NCBI RefSeq assembly: GCF_013386585.1
Contig: NZ_JACARO010000029.1
Span: 1-53,378 of the forward strand
Length of the DNA stretch: 53,378 nucleotides
DNA from: Pseudomonas sp. P7548
GTDB taxonomy: Bacteria > Pseudomonadota > Gammaproteobacteria > Pseudomonadales > Pseudomonadaceae
Reading direction: 5' to 3'
The position numbers were made by a program, and so were the translations under genes. Of this stretch, positions 7,700 to 16,156 are shown in pieces; the first letter of the stretch is position 1, and each line of letters opens with the position of its first letter. The notes beneath the pieces are model-generated. The model was not told the origin of the DNA, made no database searches, and saw nothing but the letters and a program-made list of their open reading frames with translations.

Positions 7700-9456
7700 C
7701 AAAAAATCTCCATCCGACCGGTATTGGCAGTGGTCTGCCCCTCCAGCGGTTCGTTGTGCAATGCGTGAAAGAGTGCCCACGCCAAGTCGGCGTGGCCGGT
7801 GTTGTCGTTGCGGCCGGCGGTGTAGGTGAATTGGCGACCGCCTGCGGTTATGGTCTTGCGGATCGCCATCAATGACTGCGCCATGTCGGTCCAGCCGGCG
7901 TCGAACTCGAGCCGGCCCCGGTGGATCACGTCGTAGGCCTTCAGCACCAGGCGGGTCTTGACCTCAGGCGAATAGCTGAACGTGGTGACATTGGGGAAGA
8001 ATTGGCGCACCAGCTGCGCCACGCCGCTCCCCAGGCCGGTGACGTCAATCCCGATGTAAGTCACCCAATACCGATCGCAGACGGCTTTGATCACGCTCGC
8101 CTGCGCCGCGAAGTCCATGCCTCGGAACTGGTGACGCTCCAGCACCCGGAATTTGCCCCCTGGCACCAGTGGCGGAGCGACCACCACCAGCCCCGAGCAG
8201 TCGCCGGTTTCCGCCGGGTCATAACCCACCCACACCTGGCGATCACCGAACGGCCGCATGGCAAACGGCTTGTAGTCTTCAGCCCACTCGACCCAGCTGT
8301 CGACCATGCACGGTTGCAGCACCGTCAGGGGGAAGATGCTCGCGCCATCGTCAACGAACTCGCACATCAGCAAGTTGGCGAACGCCTCGGGGCTGTACTC
8401 CCGGCGCAGTTCTTCAATGTCGAACAGGTCGCAGCCGCCCTCCTCCGCGTCGAGGATGGTGACGATCTGGCGCCACAACCGGTCCTCACAGAAACGGCCC
8501 TGTTGGAGTGCGCCGTGGGAAACATCGACCTTGGTGTGTTGCGCCGCTGGCTTGCCCTTGTTGAAACGCTCGCCCGTCCAAAAGGTGTACGCCTCGTGGG
8601 CCATGGTCGAGGGCGTCGAGAAGTAGGTTTTTCGCCACTTCTTGTGCATCGCCATACCTGACGCAACCTTGTTTAGTTCCTCAAACTTGAACGTCCAGAA
8701 GAATTCGTCGAAATAGAAATTGCCGTGGTAACCCTGGGCAGTGCGCGCATTGGTACCGAGGAAAAACAGTTCGGCGCCGTTCGGCAGCACGATGGGATCA
8801 CCGGTCAACTCGACGCCGATGACCTCGCGGGCAAACGCCTGAATGTAGCCCCGGAACAGGTAGGCCTGGTTCTTCGAAGCCGACAGGAAGATCTGATTGC
8901 GCCCGGTCTCCAGGGCATCAATGAACGCCTCGCGGGCAAAGTAGTAAGTAGCGCCGATCTGCCGGCTCTTGAGGATGACGCGAGTTCGCTGGTTGCCCGC
9001 TCGGTACCAATCTTTCTGGTAGTCGAAGCACCCATCGATAAACGCTTCGCGCAGCAGTTCGATCTGCTCTTCGCTGATGTCGTTTTTCGGAGTCTTTTTC
9101 TTCGGACCTTCGTTGCGGTTGGCAAGGTTGGGGTTGAGTTCGGTTTCGGTACCACCGCCCTGAAAACGCTGAATGCGTGCCTGTCGCTCCAACTGGCGGT
9201 GCAGCAGGTCAATCTCTTTGAAGTCGCCGCCGCTCTTGCCTTCCTTGAGGATCAACTGCACCAAGCGCGCTTCCAACGCTCCGCCGATGCGCTCGACGTT
9301 ATCCGCCCGGTCCCATTCGTCGCGGGCCTTCCAGCTGTGTAGCGTTTTTTCCTTTTCGCCCGTAGCCTCGGCAATCTCACAGATACGCCAACCCATCCAA
9401 TACAGAAACTTGGATTGGCGCCGGGGATCGATTGGGAGCAGTTCAGTCGTAGTCAT
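7699..9456 (-). CDS. P: Terminase large subunit (gpP)
   Basis: The 585-aa ATPase/nuclease of the packaging motor. The N-terminus carries a small helix-turn-helix-like region (GWRICEIAEATGEKEKTLHSWK). The ATPase has a degenerate Walker A (LKSRQIGATYY, near residue 163) and a Walker B (YFDEFFW, near 251). The RNase H-like nuclease begins with VGYDPAETGD near residue 414, with later acidic residues in GIDVTGLGSG and the C-terminal TGHADLAWAL. First gene of the leftward P-Q operon, divergent from O; a candidate late activator site lies 48 bp upstream of its start. Confidence 0.95.
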   Translation of the reverse strand: MTTTELLPIDPRRQSKFLYWMGWRICEIAEATGEKEKTLHSWKARDEWDRADNVERIGGALEARLVQLILKEGKSGGDFKEIDLLHRQLERQARIQRFQGGGTETELNPNLANRNEGPKKKTPKNDISEEQIELLREAFIDGCFDYQKDWYRAGNQRTRVILKSRQIGATYYFAREAFIDALETGRNQIFLSASKNQAYLFRGYIQAFAREVIGVELTGDPIVLPNGAELFFLGTNARTAQGYHGNFYFDEFFWTFKFEELNKVASGMAMHKKWRKTYFSTPSTMAHEAYTFWTGERFNKGKPAAQHTKVDVSHGALQQGRFCEDRLWRQIVTILDAEEGGCDLFDIEELRREYSPEAFANLLMCEFVDDGASIFPLTVLQPCMVDSWVEWAEDYKPFAMRPFGDRQVWVGYDPAETGDCSGLVVVAPPLVPGGKFRVLERHQFRGMDFAAQASVIKAVCDRYWVTYIGIDVTGLGSGVAQLVRQFFPNVTTFSYSPEVKTRLVLKAYDVIHRGRLEFDAGWTDMAQSLMAIRKTITAGGRQFTYTAGRNDNTGHADLAWALFHALHNEPLEGQTTANTGRMEIF

Positions 9457-9503
9457 GGCCGCGATGCTGCCGCCCGCGCCCGCGAGTCAGTAGCGCCTCC
9501 CCT

Positions 9504-9522
9504 TGTAGTCCTGCCCTTTACA
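9504..9522. promoter_or_regulatory. Candidate Ogr late-activator site, P/O divergent region
   Basis: TGTA-N11-TACA, extended to TTGTA...TACAA. The same 19-bp geometry is found upstream of V and FI. P2 late promoters carry a related dyad, TGT-N12-ACA, bound by Ogr/Delta near -55. It lies between the divergent P and O genes. Confidence 0.65.
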
Positions 9523-9611
9523 ATCCCATCTCGTTGCCGCAACTCGCGCGCGTCACGACCATGCCCCTCATTGCAACGCACTTAGCGCCCTACGCATTGA
9601 GGATTCCCGGC

Positions 9612-10442
9612 ATGAAGAAATTTCGCAGCAATTGGTTCCGCGTCGCCGTCGAGGGCGCTACCTCCGACAAGCGCACCATCAAACGCAGCTGGCTGGAACA
9701 GGCCGCAAAGAACTTCAACCCATCCACCTACGGCGCCCGCATCTGGCTGGAGCACTTCCGTAGCCTGCTGCCAGACAGCCCGTTCAAAGCCTACGGCGAC
9801 GTGCTCGCGGTCAAGACCGAAGAAGTGGAAATCAACGGCCAGAAGAAGCTGGCCCTGTTCGCCCAGGTCGAGCCGACGCCTGAGCTGATCGCCATGAACA
9901 AGGCCAAGCAGAAGATCTACACCTCGATCGAGATTGACGACAGTTTCTCCGACACCGGCGAGGCGTACATCGTCGGGTTGGCCGTCACCGACTCACCGGC
10001 CAGCCTAGGCACCGACGTACTGTCTTTCTCGGCGCAAAAGCCAGAATCCAGCCCATTCAAAGACCGTCATTATTCCGCGACGTCGATGTTCACCGAGGCG
10101 GTGGAAACCGAGTTGCAGTTTGAGGAGATCGAGGACAAACCCAGCCTCGGCGCCCAGCTCTTCAGCAAGGTGCAGGCACTACTCGGCGGCAAACAGGCGA
10201 AGGACGACGCCGAGTTCGCCCAAATCGGCCAGGCCGTCGAAGCGATTGCCGATCACGTCAAGGATCTGCCCGATCAGCTGGCTGCCGAGAAGAAATTCTC
10301 CGGTGAACTGAACACCAAGATTGAGCAGCTCAGCAAGGACCTGGTCGAGCTGAAAACCACCCTCGGTAAAACCCAAGACCACTCCCAAACCCAGCGCCCA
10401 CCGGTAACCGGCGGCGGCAAAACAGCCCTGGCTGAATTCTGA
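9612..10442 (+). CDS. O: Capsid scaffold/maturation protease (gpO)
   Basis: A 276-aa gpO homologue. In P2, gpO is an internal scaffold whose N-terminal serine protease domain trims the capsid and scaffold proteins. The N-terminal half follows the family closely (KKFRSNWFRVAVEG, STYGARIWLEHFRSLLPD, YTSIEIDDSF, VGLAVTDSPASLGTD). Catalytic residues expected in the family include His in LEHFRS and Ser in the DSPASLGT segment. The C-terminus is helical and charged, as suits scaffolding. The start at MKKF is chosen by family match and a GAGGA site; upstream in-frame ATGs give non-homologous extensions. Confidence 0.93.
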   Translation: MKKFRSNWFRVAVEGATSDKRTIKRSWLEQAAKNFNPSTYGARIWLEHFRSLLPDSPFKAYGDVLAVKTEEVEINGQKKLALFAQVEPTPELIAMNKAKQKIYTSIEIDDSFSDTGEAYIVGLAVTDSPASLGTDVLSFSAQKPESSPFKDRHYSATSMFTEAVETELQFEEIEDKPSLGAQLFSKVQALLGGKQAKDDAEFAQIGQAVEAIADHVKDLPDQLAAEKKFSGELNTKIEQLSKDLVELKTTLGKTQDHSQTQRPPVTGGGKTALAEF

Positions 10443-10482
10443 CCTGCGGCCGACACCGCCCAGCCCACTATCGGAGACACCC

Positions 10483-11505
10483 ATGCGTAACGACACTCGA
10501 AAACTCTTCACCGGCTACCTCAGCCAGGTCGCACAGCTCAACGGCGTTGAATCGGCCACCGCCACGTTCAGCGTCGACCCAACCATCCAGCAGCGTCTGG
10601 AAACCAAGATTCAGGAATCGAGCGAGTTCCTGACCAAGGTCAACGTCATCGGCGTCGATGAACAGGAAGGCGAAAAGGTCGGCCTGGGCGTGGGCGGCAC
10701 CGTTGCCAGCCGTACCAACACCAACGTCAAAAAACGTGAGCCGCGCAGCATCGGCACTCTGTCGAGCGACAAGTACAAGGCCGAACAAACCGACTTCGAC
10801 ACCTTCGTCAGCTACAAACAGCTCGACGCCTGGGCCAAGTTCCCGGACTTCCAAACCCGCCTGTCCAGCGCCATCGCCCAACGTCAGGCGCTCGACCGTA
10901 TCCAGATCGGTTTCTACGGCGTTTCGGCCGCAGAACAAACCGACCGCACCACGCACCCACTGTTGGAAGACGTCAACATCGGCTGGCTCCAGCAGTACCG
11001 CACCCACGCACCCGACCGCGTGCTGAAGGAAGGCGCCGTCGCCGGCAAGATCACCATTGGCAAAACCGGCGACTTCAAGAACATCGACGCCCTGGTCTAC
11101 GACGCCATCCAGTTGCTTGACCCTTGGTACCGCCGCAACCCTGGCTTGGTGGTGCTGACCGGCCGCGAGCTGGTCCACGACAAGTTCCTGGCCCTGGTCA
11201 ACAAAGACCAGGACGCAACCAACACCCTGGCGAGCGACCTCATCATCTCGCAACGCCGCGTCGGTGGTTTGCCGCTGTACGAGGTGCCGTACATCCCCGA
11301 AGGCACGATCCTTATCACCACCTTCGCCAACCTGTCGGTGTATTGGCAGATCGGCGGTCGCCGCCGCTACCTCAAGGAAGAGCCAGAGTGGAACCGCGTG
11401 AGCAACTTCGAATCGTCGAACGAGGCGTACGTGGTCGAGGAATACGGCCTGGGCTGCCTGCTGGAAAACATCAAGCCGGTTGAAGACGCAGGCAGCGAGG
11501 GTTAA
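10483..11505 (+). CDS. N: Major capsid protein (gpN)
   Basis: The 340-aa major head protein with the P2 gpN pattern: MRNDTRKLFTGYLSQVAQLNGV at the start (quoted here only as M-R-N-D-T-R...YLSQ), SVDPTIQQRLETKIQESS, then VNVIGVDEQEGEKVGLG, and a C-terminal NEAYVVEEYGL. In P2 the mature form lacks about 31 N-terminal residues, cut by gpO; here such a cut would fall just before the SVDPTIQQ segment. GGAG at suitable spacing precedes the ATG. It lies between the scaffold and the small terminase in the rightward head operon. Confidence 0.95.
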   Translation: MRNDTRKLFTGYLSQVAQLNGVESATATFSVDPTIQQRLETKIQESSEFLTKVNVIGVDEQEGEKVGLGVGGTVASRTNTNVKKREPRSIGTLSSDKYKAEQTDFDTFVSYKQLDAWAKFPDFQTRLSSAIAQRQALDRIQIGFYGVSAAEQTDRTTHPLLEDVNIGWLQQYRTHAPDRVLKEGAVAGKITIGKTGDFKNIDALVYDAIQLLDPWYRRNPGLVVLTGRELVHDKFLALVNKDQDATNTLASDLIISQRRVGGLPLYEVPYIPEGTILITTFANLSVYWQIGGRRRYLKEEPEWNRVSNFESSNEAYVVEEYGLGCLLENIKPVEDAGSEG

Positions 11506-11509
11506 CCCC

Positions 11510-12211
11510 ATGGCACTTAGCATCGCCCAAGCCCACCAGCGCCGCGCACGCGCGGCCATGGAGGCAGCGAAAACGGCACCACAGCAATCCATGGCCGGCG
11601 CCACCGCCTACGAGCATCAGTTGAATCAGTTGCTTCAGGATCGGCTTCGTCTGAAAGCGATTCAGTCCACCGCCGCAAAAGAAGCACTCAAGCCACAGTT
11701 GCTGCCCCAGTACGTCCCCTATGTCGAGGGCGTGCTTGCAGCCGGCAACGGTGCCCAGGACGACGTTCTGACCACCATCATGGTTTGGCGGATCGATGCC
11801 GGTGAATACAGCGGCGCCTTGGACATCGCCGACTACGTGCTCAAGCACAAGCTGATCATGCCCGACCGTTTCGAGCGCACCACCGGTTGCCTCGTCGCAG
11901 AAGAAATCGCCACCGCCGCACTGAAAGCGCAAAAAACCAACGGAAGTTTCGACCTGAACATCTTGCATCGCACCGTTGAGCTGACCGACGACGAAGACAT
12001 GCCAGACCAAGCCCGCGCCAAGCTCTACCTGGCAACGGGCCGCGCCACGGTGCACGGCATCACAGCGGAGGAACCCGGCCAGCCGGGGCAGGTTCAAGCC
12101 GGTATCGACCTGCTCAAGCGCGCCATCGAGCTGCACGACAGCTGCGGCGGCAAGAAGGATTTGGACGGCGCCGAACGCCTCCTGAAAAAACATACTGCCA
12201 CCGGCAGTTAA
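11510..12211 (+). CDS. M: Terminase small subunit (gpM)
   Basis: A 233-aa homologue of P2 gpM, the cos-recognising terminase subunit. It begins MALSIAQAHQRRARAA, with the family segment DDVLTTIMVWRIDAGEY near residue 85 and IADYVLKHKLIMPDRF at about 105-120. The start at 11510 lies 2 nt beyond the N stop; an upstream ATG at 11480 lies inside N and is rejected. It works with gpP to cut concatemers at cos. Confidence 0.92.
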   Translation: MALSIAQAHQRRARAAMEAAKTAPQQSMAGATAYEHQLNQLLQDRLRLKAIQSTAAKEALKPQLLPQYVPYVEGVLAAGNGAQDDVLTTIMVWRIDAGEYSGALDIADYVLKHKLIMPDRFERTTGCLVAEEIATAALKAQKTNGSFDLNILHRTVELTDDEDMPDQARAKLYLATGRATVHGITAEEPGQPGQVQAGIDLLKRAIELHDSCGGKKDLDGAERLLKKHTATGS

Positions 12212-12315
12212 CCGAGCGTCCCCACGCACCCCGCCGGCTCGGGGCGGATCGGCCAGGCCGCTCCTCCTGAACGTGAAGCCCCGACCACCGGCGACCTATT
12301 TTTGAGTGCCGTTCC

Positions 12316-12777
12316 ATGAGCGCATTTGTAGCCAGCGGCCCAGTCACCGGCGGTCACATCAACACCGATCCATTCTGGCCTTCGATCGATCTGGACGACT
12401 TGCGCGCCACCCTGCGCATCGACTCCAGCGTCACCCCGGCCCGCCTGGAGACTGCCGTGATCGCTGCCGCCATCAACCTCAACCGTGAGTTGAGGCTGTG
12501 GAAGGCCAAACAACAGGCCGCCGGCTACGCCACGTTGGCAGATGTGCCTGACGACATGATCAACGACGTGTCAGTCCAGGCTCACCTGTACCGCCGCGCG
12601 ATCGAGGCCGGTACCGGCGCCGAAGTCTGCGAGCGGTACCGCGACTACAGCGCGACCAACACCGGCAGCGACAAAGCCGAAGAAACCACCCCAACCATCG
12701 ACGACTACCGCCGCGATCTGCGCTGGGCCGTCCGCGACTTCCTCGGGATCAGCCGCACCACAGTGGAGCTGATCTGA
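12316..12777 (+). CDS. L: Head completion/stabilisation protein (gpL)
   Basis: A 153-aa gpL-type head-tail connector protein. Characteristic text is FWPSIDLDDLRATLRID near residue 20, then AAINLNRELRLWK and the C-terminal DDYRRDLRWAVRDFLG. It adds to the portal after DNA packaging and seals the head. Its stop overlaps the X start (TGATG). A 104-nt spacer separates it from M and contains a GC-rich CCCCG/CGGGG inverted repeat without a T-run. Confidence 0.92.
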   Translation: MSAFVASGPVTGGHINTDPFWPSIDLDDLRATLRIDSSVTPARLETAVIAAAINLNRELRLWKAKQQAAGYATLADVPDDMINDVSVQAHLYRRAIEAGTGAEVCERYRDYSATNTGSDKAEETTPTIDDYRRDLRWAVRDFLGISRTTVELI

Positions 12778-12989
12778 TGCCCGTAGCCATCCGCACCAAT
12801 CAAAACGACACCGTCGACGCCCTCTGCTGGCGGTTCTACGGCCGCACCGCCGGCGTCACCGAGGCCGTGCTGGAAGCCAACCCCGGCTTGGCCGAGCACG
12901 GTCCGATCCTGCCGCAAGGCCTTGTCGTCAACATGCCCGAAGCCCAAACCAGCGCGCCCCAGCGGCAGATGGTGCAGCTATGGAACTGA
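12777..12989 (+). CDS. X: Tail protein X (LysM-like)
   Basis: A 70-residue protein matching P2 gpX: TNQNDTVDALCWRFYGRT at the start and a closing EANPGLAEHGPILPQGLVVNMP. The fold resembles a LysM module. gpX is needed for tail assembly. It is translationally coupled to L through TGATG. Confidence 0.93.
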   Translation: MPVAIRTNQNDTVDALCWRFYGRTAGVTEAVLEANPGLAEHGPILPQGLVVNMPEAQTSAPQRQMVQLWN

Positions 12990-13016
12990 CCCCCTGCATC
13001 GAAGGAAAACCACACC

Positions 13017-13370
13017 ATGGCTGATCCGACTTCCAGCGTTGTGACTGGCCTGCTCATTGGTTTGGGCCTGTCTACCGTAACGCCCGTTATCGACGACGGG
13101 GCGCTATTCGGCGCCATCCTCGGCGCCTGGCTGGTTACCAGTACCAAGCGCGACCTTAAAGTCTGGCAGCGGCTGGGCTCACTGTTCCTGTCGGCCGGCG
13201 TGGGCTATCTGTTCGCGCCTATGGCTTTACAGGCAATTCCGTTTATCACCAGCGGCGGCAGTGCATTTGTTTGTGCCCTGGTGGTCATCCCGATCAGCAT
13301 CAAGCTGATGGTGTGGGTGGAGAAAGCGGACATCTGGGACATATGGCGTCGCATCAGAGGGGGCACCTGA
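13017..13370 (+). CDS. Holin-like membrane protein
   Basis: A 117-aa protein with three or four hydrophobic segments: about 7-25 and 28-42, then 59-77, and 84-103 (FVCALVVIPISIKLMVW). It ends in a charged tail (EKADIWDIWRRIRGGT). It sits at the position of P2 gene Y (holin), directly before a second small membrane protein and the endolysin. It may be the holin, with its neighbour the antiholin, or the reverse. Size and topology support a holin-class role; specific function is inferred. Confidence 0.75.
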   Translation: MADPTSSVVTGLLIGLGLSTVTPVIDDGALFGAILGAWLVTSTKRDLKVWQRLGSLFLSAGVGYLFAPMALQAIPFITSGGSAFVCALVVIPISIKLMVWVEKADIWDIWRRIRGGT

Positions 13371-13371
13371 C

Positions 13372-13650
13372 ATGCCGAACATCGAACTGGCCGTGCAGTT
13401 GATTACGGCGATCGCTTACCTGCTGAGTGCCCTGCGCCTGGCCTGCTACACCCGAGGCGATGCGCGGTACCGGCGCAGCATCTCGCTGTTGGCAAGCCTG
13501 TTTGGCGCCACGTTGTGCATCTGCGGCCTGGAGATCCTGCTGGAACGCCAGCCCACCAGCCTCGGGCAGGCCGCTGCCATCGTGCTGCTTTGCATCCTGA
13601 TTTTCCGTTCACGCGGCAACGTCGCCGCCCTGTTGAGACCCAGCGCATGA
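13372..13650 (+). CDS. Three-TM holin (phage_holin_3 type)
   Basis: A 92-aa protein with three hydrophobic helices (VQLITAIAYLLSALRL, ISLLASLFGATLCICGLEILL, AAAIVLLCILIF) and a basic linker YTRGDARYRRS, as in the 3-TM holin family of Pseudomonas P2-like phages. It starts 1 bp after the previous stop, and its own stop overlaps the endolysin ATG (ATGA), so holin and endolysin are made together. It would form the membrane lesions that release the muramidase. Confidence 0.8.
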   Translation: MPNIELAVQLITAIAYLLSALRLACYTRGDARYRRSISLLASLFGATLCICGLEILLERQPTSLGQAAAIVLLCILIFRSRGNVAALLRPSA

Positions 13651-14492
13651 CCACCACCCTTCGCCACGGCGACCGCTCGCAAGCAGTGCTGATGCTGCAA
13701 AAGAACCTCAACAAGCACGGTGCCAACCTCTACCCTGATGGTGTGTTCGGCGACGACACTGAATCGGCTGTTCGCGCTTACCAGCTGAAAGTCGGCCTGG
13801 TCGTCGATGGCGCCGCCGGCGAAAAGACCCAAACCAGCCTGGCCGGTGGCGACTGCACGCAGATGCTGCGCAACAATGACCTGGTGGCCGCCGCCAAACG
13901 CCTCGACGTTCCGTTGGCGAGCATCTACGCGGTCAATGAAGTGGAATCGAAGGGCAAGGGCTTTCTCGACAACGGCAAGCCGGTGATCCTGTTCGAACGG
14001 CACATCATGTACCGCCAGCTCGCCACGGCGCGACATGCCGGCGATGACGCGGCAGAACTCAAGCGTCACGCGGACCAGCTCGCCACCGCCAACCCTGCCC
14101 TGGTCAACCCGAAGCCTGGCGGATACATCGGCGGTACCTCCGAACACCAGCGCCTGGCCATGGCCCGCCTGATCGACGACACAGCCGCACTGGAGTCGGC
14201 TTCCTGGGGAGCGTTCCAGATCATGGGCTTTCATTGGAAGCGCCTCGGCTACGCCAGCGTGCAGGCCTTCGTCGCGGCAATGGCTGCCAGCGAATCGCAG
14301 CAGCTCGACGCGTTCACCCGCTTCATCGAAACCGACCCGGTGCTGCACAAGGCGCTGAAGGGCCGCAAATGGGCCGAGTTCGCCAGGCTCTACAACGGGC
14401 CAGATTATTTGCGGAACCTCTACGACACCAAGCTCCAGCGCGCCTACGAGCGGCACGCAGCCTGCGAGTGTGGCAATGGGGTGGCGGCATGA
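13647..14492 (+). CDS. Endolysin: N-acetylmuramidase with peptidoglycan-binding domain
   Basis: The 281-aa protein has an N-terminal PG_binding_1 domain, about residues 3-70 (GDRSQAVLMLQKNLNKHG, then PDGVFGDDTESAVRAYQ). A DUF3380-type N-acetylmuramidase domain follows, about 75-270. Its marks are VNEVESKGKGF with the likely catalytic Glu, PVILFERHIMY, ESASWGAFQIMGFHW, and the C-terminal FARLYNGPDY. No signal peptide is present, so export depends on a holin. P2 itself uses a smaller unrelated endolysin (gpK); this modular enzyme is typical of Pseudomonas phages. The start at 13647 is fixed by ATGA overlap and the domain start. Confidence 0.93.
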   Translation: MTTTLRHGDRSQAVLMLQKNLNKHGANLYPDGVFGDDTESAVRAYQLKVGLVVDGAAGEKTQTSLAGGDCTQMLRNNDLVAAAKRLDVPLASIYAVNEVESKGKGFLDNGKPVILFERHIMYRQLATARHAGDDAAELKRHADQLATANPALVNPKPGGYIGGTSEHQRLAMARLIDDTAALESASWGAFQIMGFHWKRLGYASVQAFVAAMAASESQQLDAFTRFIETDPVLHKALKGRKWAEFARLYNGPDYLRNLYDTKLQRAYERHAACECGNGVAA

Positions 14493-14692
14493 TCGACTTC
14501 GACGCATTGCAAAAGCTGCGGGTAGAGGACGGTGACCTGCTCGTGGTGCCGGAGTCGACGGAACAGAGCGACATGGAGCTGCTGGCCGAATCCATCCAGA
14601 TCATGAACGGTGCTCGCGCCGTGATCGTGCGCGGTCCAATCAAGCAGCTCGACACCGCGACCATGAACAAGCTCGGCTGGTACCGCGCATGA
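14489..14692 (+). CDS. Small conserved phage protein in the lysis block
   Basis: A 67-aa protein starting MIDFDALQKLRVEDGDLLVVP, of which the notable part is RVEDGDLLVVPE. It ends PIKQLDTATMNKLGWYRA. The ATG overlaps the endolysin stop (ATGA) and the stop overlaps the i-spanin start, so it is an integral operon member. It is soluble and acidic, with no membrane segment. Function is unknown; a role in timing of lysis is only a guess from position. Confidence 0.75.
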   Translation: MIDFDALQKLRVEDGDLLVVPESTEQSDMELLAESIQIMNGARAVIVRGPIKQLDTATMNKLGWYRA

Positions 14693-15132
14693 GCACGTTG
14701 CGCAAGGCCCTGTATGGCCTCGCCCTGCTTGGCGCCCTGGTGCTGCTGATCTGGGTCCAGGAAACACGCATCGACGTCGCTGAAGGCAAAACCGAACGAG
14801 CGCAGGATGCGGCCAAGACCGCCCGCGAGGACGCAGACCGCAACCTGGAGACGGCCAACACCCTCACCGACACCCTTAAGCAGGAACGCGATGCACAGAG
14901 CACCCTGCGCGCCCAACAGGATCAGTTGCGCCAAAGCCTGGCCAAACGCGAGCGAACAATAGAGGAGCTGAAACGTGAAAATGACGACCTTCGGAAATGG
15001 GCTGATCAGCCTTTGCCTGACGCTGCTCGCCGGCTGCGCGAGCGCCCCGCCCTCACCGGCGCCGCAGCTTATCGTGACTGGCTGTCCGGCCGTATTGCCG
15101 TGCCACCTGCCGGCGACAAGCCCGCTCAATAA
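14689..15132 (+). CDS. lysB: i-spanin (Rz/LysB-like)
   Basis: The 147-aa product has a single N-terminal signal-anchor (ALYGLALLGALVLLIWVQ, about residues 7-24). A long periplasmic coiled coil spans about 30-105 (DTLKQERDAQSTLRAQQDQL region), and a Pro/Ala-rich tail follows. This is the inner-membrane spanin layout. The o-spanin gene lies out of frame inside its 3' part, the classic Rz/Rz1 arrangement. Together they would fuse inner and outer membranes after the endolysin acts. Confidence 0.88.
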   Translation: MSTLRKALYGLALLGALVLLIWVQETRIDVAEGKTERAQDAAKTAREDADRNLETANTLTDTLKQERDAQSTLRAQQDQLRQSLAKRERTIEELKRENDDLRKWADQPLPDAARRLRERPALTGAAAYRDWLSGRIAVPPAGDKPAQ

Positions 15133-15232
15133 CGGTGACCTCCTGACCGACGAGGACCGCGCCGAAGCCGCCTGGGCTGACTGCGCGGCGCAAGTCGACA
15201 TGATCTACAAACACCAGCAGGCCAACCCATGA
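14975..15232 (+). CDS. lysC: o-spanin lipoprotein (Rz1/LysC-like), nested in lysB
   Basis: An 85-aa protein in another frame of the i-spanin gene. It has a lipoprotein signal peptide ending in lipobox LLAGC, followed by Pro-rich ASAPPSPAPQ, the normal o-spanin composition. Start codons ATG at 14975 or 14981 are both possible. The last 100 bp extend beyond lysB and overlap the R start (ATGA). It is anchored in the outer membrane and contacts the i-spanin across the periplasm. Confidence 0.88.
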   Translation: MKMTTFGNGLISLCLTLLAGCASAPPSPAPQLIVTGCPAVLPCHLPATSPLNNGDLLTDEDRAEAAWADCAAQVDMIYKHQQANP

Positions 15233-15711
15233 ATAAGCCGGAAAGCCTGCGCGCCCACCTCCTGGCCACCGTCGCCGAGTTCAAACACAACCCCGACCGT
15301 CTGCTGATATTCATCGACAACGGCAAAGTCCGCTGCACTGCTGCCCACACCCTGTCGTTCGAATACAGCTTTGACCTGCAGATCATCCTTACAGAGTTCG
15401 CCGGCCACCCTGACAGCGTGATCTTGCCGATCCTGGGTTGGCTGAGCGTCAACCAGTCAGAGCTGCTGGAAAACCTCGACAAGGTCAAAGACGGCATTCA
15501 GTTCGAAGCCGACATCCTGGACAAGAACAAGGTGGACCTCAGCATTACCCTGCCGCTGACAGAACGGGTTGTGGTCGGAGAAGATGACCAGGGCAACACC
15601 ACCGTGAAGCATCCGAACGAACCGCAGTACGTTGCGGGCTACCTCGATCCGAACTGGAAGCCTGGGGCCCAGGGCAATACCAGTGAGTGGAGTGTGCCTA
15701 GTGGCGAATGA
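15229..15711 (+). CDS. R: Tail completion protein (gpR)
   Basis: A 160-aa P2 gpR-type protein. Characteristic segments are MNKPESLRAHLLATVAEFKHNPD (only its first part is diagnostic), FEYSFDLQIILTEFAGHPD near residue 45, LPILGWLSVNQSELL, and the near C-terminal YLDPNWKP. gpR acts late in tail assembly, at or near the head-proximal end. It overlaps lysC (ATGA) and the S start. Confidence 0.93.
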   Translation: MNKPESLRAHLLATVAEFKHNPDRLLIFIDNGKVRCTAAHTLSFEYSFDLQIILTEFAGHPDSVILPILGWLSVNQSELLENLDKVKDGIQFEADILDKNKVDLSITLPLTERVVVGEDDQGNTTVKHPNEPQYVAGYLDPNWKPGAQGNTSEWSVPSGE

Positions 15712-16156
15712 CCTGGAAGCGCTGGAGACCTGGGCGGCAGTGCTGCTGGATCGGCTTGAGCCAGGGGAGCGCAGCAAACTGGCGCGGAGCATCGGCCAGG
15801 AGCTGCGCCGCAGTCAGCAGAAGCGCGTGATGGCTCAGGAGAACCCGGACGGGAGCAAGTACGCCCCTCGAAAGCATCGGGATCTGCGAGGGAAGCAAGG
15901 TCGGATAAAGCGGAAGTTAGCGATGTTCAAGAAGCTGCGGACTGCGTCGTATCTGAAGGTTCGCGGGGATAGCAATAATGTGACGGTAGGGTTCACCGGG
16001 CGCATTGCCCGGATCGCCAGGGTTCACCAATACGGTTTGAAGGATCGTGCGGAGCGTGGTGCTCCAGATGTGAGGTACGAACAGCGTGAAATATTAGGTT
16101 TCACTGATGCAGACATTAACTTAATCAGAGACAAGATACTTTCGCACGTAAACTAA
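15701..16156 (+). CDS. S: Tail completion protein (gpS)
   Basis: A 151-aa gpS homologue starting at a GTG inside the end of R (V-A-N-D-L-E-A-L-E). This GTG is chosen because P2-like S proteins begin just before the LETWA segment; the in-frame ATG at 15632 would add 23 residues within R. Typical segments are GQELRRSQQKRVMAQENPDG and FTGRIARIARVHQYGLKDR. The 3' end is AT-rich and meets the oppositely oriented DUF2971 gene with 4 bp of overlap. Confidence 0.9.
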   Translation: MANDLEALETWAAVLLDRLEPGERSKLARSIGQELRRSQQKRVMAQENPDGSKYAPRKHRDLRGKQGRIKRKLAMFKKLRTASYLKVRGDSNNVTVGFTGRIARIARVHQYGLKDRAERGAPDVRYEQREILGFTDADINLIRDKILSHVN